From NCBI GenBank assembly GCA_018827375.1, contig JAHJYW010000010.1, forward strand, positions 1 to 64,000: a DNA stretch of 64,000 nucleotides, written 5' to 3'. Source of the DNA: Alphaproteobacteria bacterium (GTDB taxonomy: Bacteria; Pseudomonadota; Alphaproteobacteria; Caulobacterales; Hyphomonadaceae). Within the stretch, counting starts at the first letter, position 1. Each line of letters begins with the position of its first letter. The position numbers were made by a program, and so were the translations under genes. A model generated the notes under the pieces. The model made no database searches. It had not been told where the DNA came from and saw only the letters and a list, made by a program, of their open reading frames with translations. Of this stretch, positions 61,994 to 64,000 are shown piece after piece.

Positions 61994-62659
61994 ATGACCG
62001 ATCCTCTTCGTATGACGCAGGTTTGTCTGACATTACCCTCTGCATCAGGCGCCGTAGATATATTACGGGGCGTCGACTTTCGCTGTAGTAGGGGGGAGTC
62101 GGTTGCGATCGTCGGACCATCGGGTTCAGGGAAGTCCTCCTTGATATCTGTTGGTGCCGGGCTTGAACGGGCAACATCAGGCCGGGTTGAACTGCTCGGC
62201 ACTGATCTTGCCGGCATGAGCGAGGATGCACTTGCCCGGTTGCGCCGGGGCCGTGTGAGCATGGTTTTTCAGTCCTTCCACCTGCTGCCGACCATGACCG
62301 CGCTCGATAACGTTCGCGTTGCGCTTGAAATCGCCGGCATGGATGACGCCCTTGCACGGGCAACGGAGACCCTAGCGGCCGTCAATCTGACGTCCCGGCT
62401 CACGCATTATCCGGGCCAGCTGTCTGGCGGCGAGCGTCAGCGTGTAGCGGTTGCCCGGGCGCTTGCCTGCGGCCCCGACCTTGTCTTTGCTGATGAGCCA
62501 ACCGGCAATCTTGATACCAAGACGGGCGCCGCCGTTGCTGATCTCCTGTTCCGTATAGCCAGTGATCGCGGGGCAACCCTGGTCCTGGTCACGCATGATA
62601 CGGCCCTCGCAGCGCGCGCCGACAGGACGGTGAACATGCTCGACGGTCAGCTGGTATGA
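61994..62659 (+). CDS. YbbA/LolD-type ABC transporter ATP-binding protein
   Basis: This 221-aa ATPase has Walker A GPSGSGKSS, Q-loop VFQSFHLLPTMTALDNV, signature LSGGERQRVAVARAL, Walker B LVFADEPTGNLD and H-loop VTHD, the MacB/LolD/YbbA subtype. ATG at 61994 gives the usual N-terminus; upstream in-frame ATGs would lie over the divergent promoter. Its stop overlaps the permease start (ATGA). With the TesA-like neighbour this is the ybbAP-type locus, thought to extrude hydrophobic compounds from the inner membrane. Confidence 0.92.
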   Translation: MTDPLRMTQVCLTLPSASGAVDILRGVDFRCSRGESVAIVGPSGSGKSSLISVGAGLERATSGRVELLGTDLAGMSEDALARLRRGRVSMVFQSFHLLPTMTALDNVRVALEIAGMDDALARATETLAAVNLTSRLTHYPGQLSGGERQRVAVARALACGPDLVFADEPTGNLDTKTGAAVADLLFRIASDRGATLVLVTHDTALAARADRTVNMLDGQLV

Positions 62660-64000
62660 ACAGGCTGGCCCTGACCATTGCAGCGCGCGAACTTGCCGGG
62701 GGGCTGCGCGGCTTTGCAATCTACCTTGCCTGCATTGCGCTTGGTGTTTTTGCGATTGCCGCGGCCGGATCAGTCACCGAGGGATTTAGCCGGGGGCTGG
62801 TGTCTGAAGCGCGCACAATGCTTGGCGGAGACGCCATGTTTACAGCGGCCCAGCGCCGCGCGACCCCTGAAGAAAAGGCCTGGATGGACGCCCGCGCCAA
62901 GGTGTCTGAGCTCATCAGCCTGAATGTCATGGGAGAGGTCGGAGAGCTGCGCCGCCAGGTTGATGTCCGGGCCGTCGATGCGAACCATCCGCTGATCGGC
63001 GCAGATACGGTCTCCGGCGCTCGGGATCTTGATGAAGCGCTGGCCTTTCAAGACGGGCGTTGGGGTGTTGCCGTCACGCCATCCCTCCTTGATGAATTCA
63101 ATGTCAAGATTGGTGACGAGATCCAGCTGGGAAGTATTACGGCCATCATTCGCGCGAGACTTGATGGTGTGGCGGATGGGATTGGCAGGCCTGGAGCATT
63201 TGGCCCAGAAGCAACGATCCGCATTGCCGCGCTGGAAGAGGCGGGGCGCCTGACTGATGGCCAGCTCTTTAGATCGCGTTACCGGCTATTGCTTCCGGCA
63301 GGCGTGACGGGCGATGAAATCTCTAAAGCGGCAGAGGAAGACTGGGGCACAAGCGGTCTTCGTTATCGCGGGCCCGAAGATGCGATTGATGGGCTGCAGC
63401 GCCTGCTTGAAATGTTGAATACATTCCTTTCCGTGATCGGCATCGCCGCCCTCGTCGCGGGCGGTGTGGGAATTGCGCAGGCCAGCACGGCATTCCTGCA
63501 AAGCCGGGTTCCGTCAATTGCCGCTTTCAAGGCGCTCGGCGCACAGGCATCGACAATTCGCATGGCTTACCTGATCCAGCTCGGATCGCTTGCACTGCTC
63601 GGCGCGCTAATTGGTGTGGCTCTTGGCGCGGCGATGCCATTTATGCTGGCGCTGTTTGTCGGCGACAGGATTCCCTTGCCGACGATATTGACGATCTATC
63701 CATGGCCTCTTTTACAAGCAGTTTTGCTTGGCCTCCTGGCCGCTGCAATGTTTGCCTTTCCTCCGCTCGGGCGGGCGCGGGCGACCCGTCCGGCGGCGCT
63801 GTTTCGAACCCTTGGCGCCGAAGACCAGGCAAGGGTTCCCAAGTTCGAAATGATCGCGTCGATTTGCGCGGGAGTTGGTTTGTTCGCCCTTGCGGTTCTG
63901 ACAAGTGCAACGCCGTTAATCACGGTGCTCCTGCTCGTCGGGGCCGCTATTGCCTGGTTCTTCTTTCTGGGTCTTGCGCGGCTCATTCGGTTCAGCGCCC
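62656..64000 (+). CDS. YbbP-type FtsX-like ABC permease (partial, runs off window)
   Basis: The first 448 residues are present and the frame stays open at the window edge. An N-terminal transmembrane helix (FAIYLACIALGVFAIAAAGSV) is followed by a periplasmic domain of about 220 residues, then an FtsX core with three helices (TFLSVIGIAALVAGGVGIAQAS, LGSLALLGALIGVALGAAM, LLQAVLLGLLAAAMFAF) and the conserved SRVPSIAAFKALGAQASTI coupling segment. Family members are about 800 residues with two FtsX cores, so roughly half is missing. It overlaps the ATPase gene by 4 bp. Confidence 0.9.
   Translation, partial: MNRLALTIAARELAGGLRGFAIYLACIALGVFAIAAAGSVTEGFSRGLVSEARTMLGGDAMFTAAQRRATPEEKAWMDARAKVSELISLNVMGEVGELRRQVDVRAVDANHPLIGADTVSGARDLDEALAFQDGRWGVAVTPSLLDEFNVKIGDEIQLGSITAIIRARLDGVADGIGRPGAFGPEATIRIAALEEAGRLTDGQLFRSRYRLLLPAGVTGDEISKAAEEDWGTSGLRYRGPEDAIDGLQRLLEMLNTFLSVIGIAALVAGGVGIAQASTAFLQSRVPSIAAFKALGAQASTIRMAYLIQLGSLALLGALIGVALGAAMPFMLALFVGDRIPLPTILTIYPWPLLQAVLLGLLAAAMFAFPPLGRARATRPAALFRTLGAEDQARVPKFEMIASICAGVGLFALAVLTSATPLITVLLLVGAAIAWFFFLGLARLIRFSA

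Overview
The window reads as chromosomal DNA of an alphaproteobacterium, most likely Caulobacterales/Hyphomonadaceae. Pointers are ribosomal protein L21 with a C-terminal helix-hairpin-helix extension next to L27, Obg and ProB, an NDUFS4-like complex I accessory subunit, four large TonB-dependent receptors, TPR-sulfotransferases, and many exported esterases. There is no CRISPR array, no prophage and no intact insertion sequence. The genus call is inference from gene content.

Region 1 (123-16970) is a sugar-ester utilisation locus. It holds an SLC45/GPH-type sugar transporter, a ROK fructokinase, a GH68-type beta-fructofuranosidase without a signal peptide, a LacI regulator, a TonB receptor, six esterases of several folds (five with export signals), and a DUF4212/SSS carboxylate symporter. 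The palindrome CAATCGATTG occurs four times, always in front of one of these transcription units and touching promoter elements. The simplest reading is one LacI regulon for capture, deacylation, import and cleavage of an acylated sucrose-type fructoside, with recovery of the released acetate or other short acids.

Region 2 (17069-39924) is a patchwork of quaternary-amine and acyl catabolism. It has two BCCT transporters, one overlapping a cholinesterase-type lipoprotein esterase; a BKACE enzyme with an overlapping betainyl-CoA-type thioesterase (carnitine route); two paralogous TonB receptors each beside a TPR-sulfotransferase; a TonB receptor-SDR-MDR-DUF3237 operon; a flavin monooxygenase-SDR pair; and a class III CoA-transferase.

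Region 3 (40127-50567) carries an RND efflux pair, then an ANTAR (NasT-like) pseudo-receiver regulator. The long leader of the next TonB receptor gene contains two adjacent hexaloop hairpins resembling an ANTAR target RNA. A TauE/SafE permease and a Tat-exported aminotransferase follow.

Region 4 (50595-64000) is mostly housekeeping: tRNA-Arg, tRNA-Pro, tRNA-Ser, NDUFS4-like protein, TesB, a FATP-type acyl-CoA synthetase, an overlapping proB-GNAT-rimK operon, obg, rpmA and rplU, a decayed IS6-family transposase, and a TesA-like esterase divergent from a YbbA/YbbP-type ABC exporter whose permease runs off the window end.
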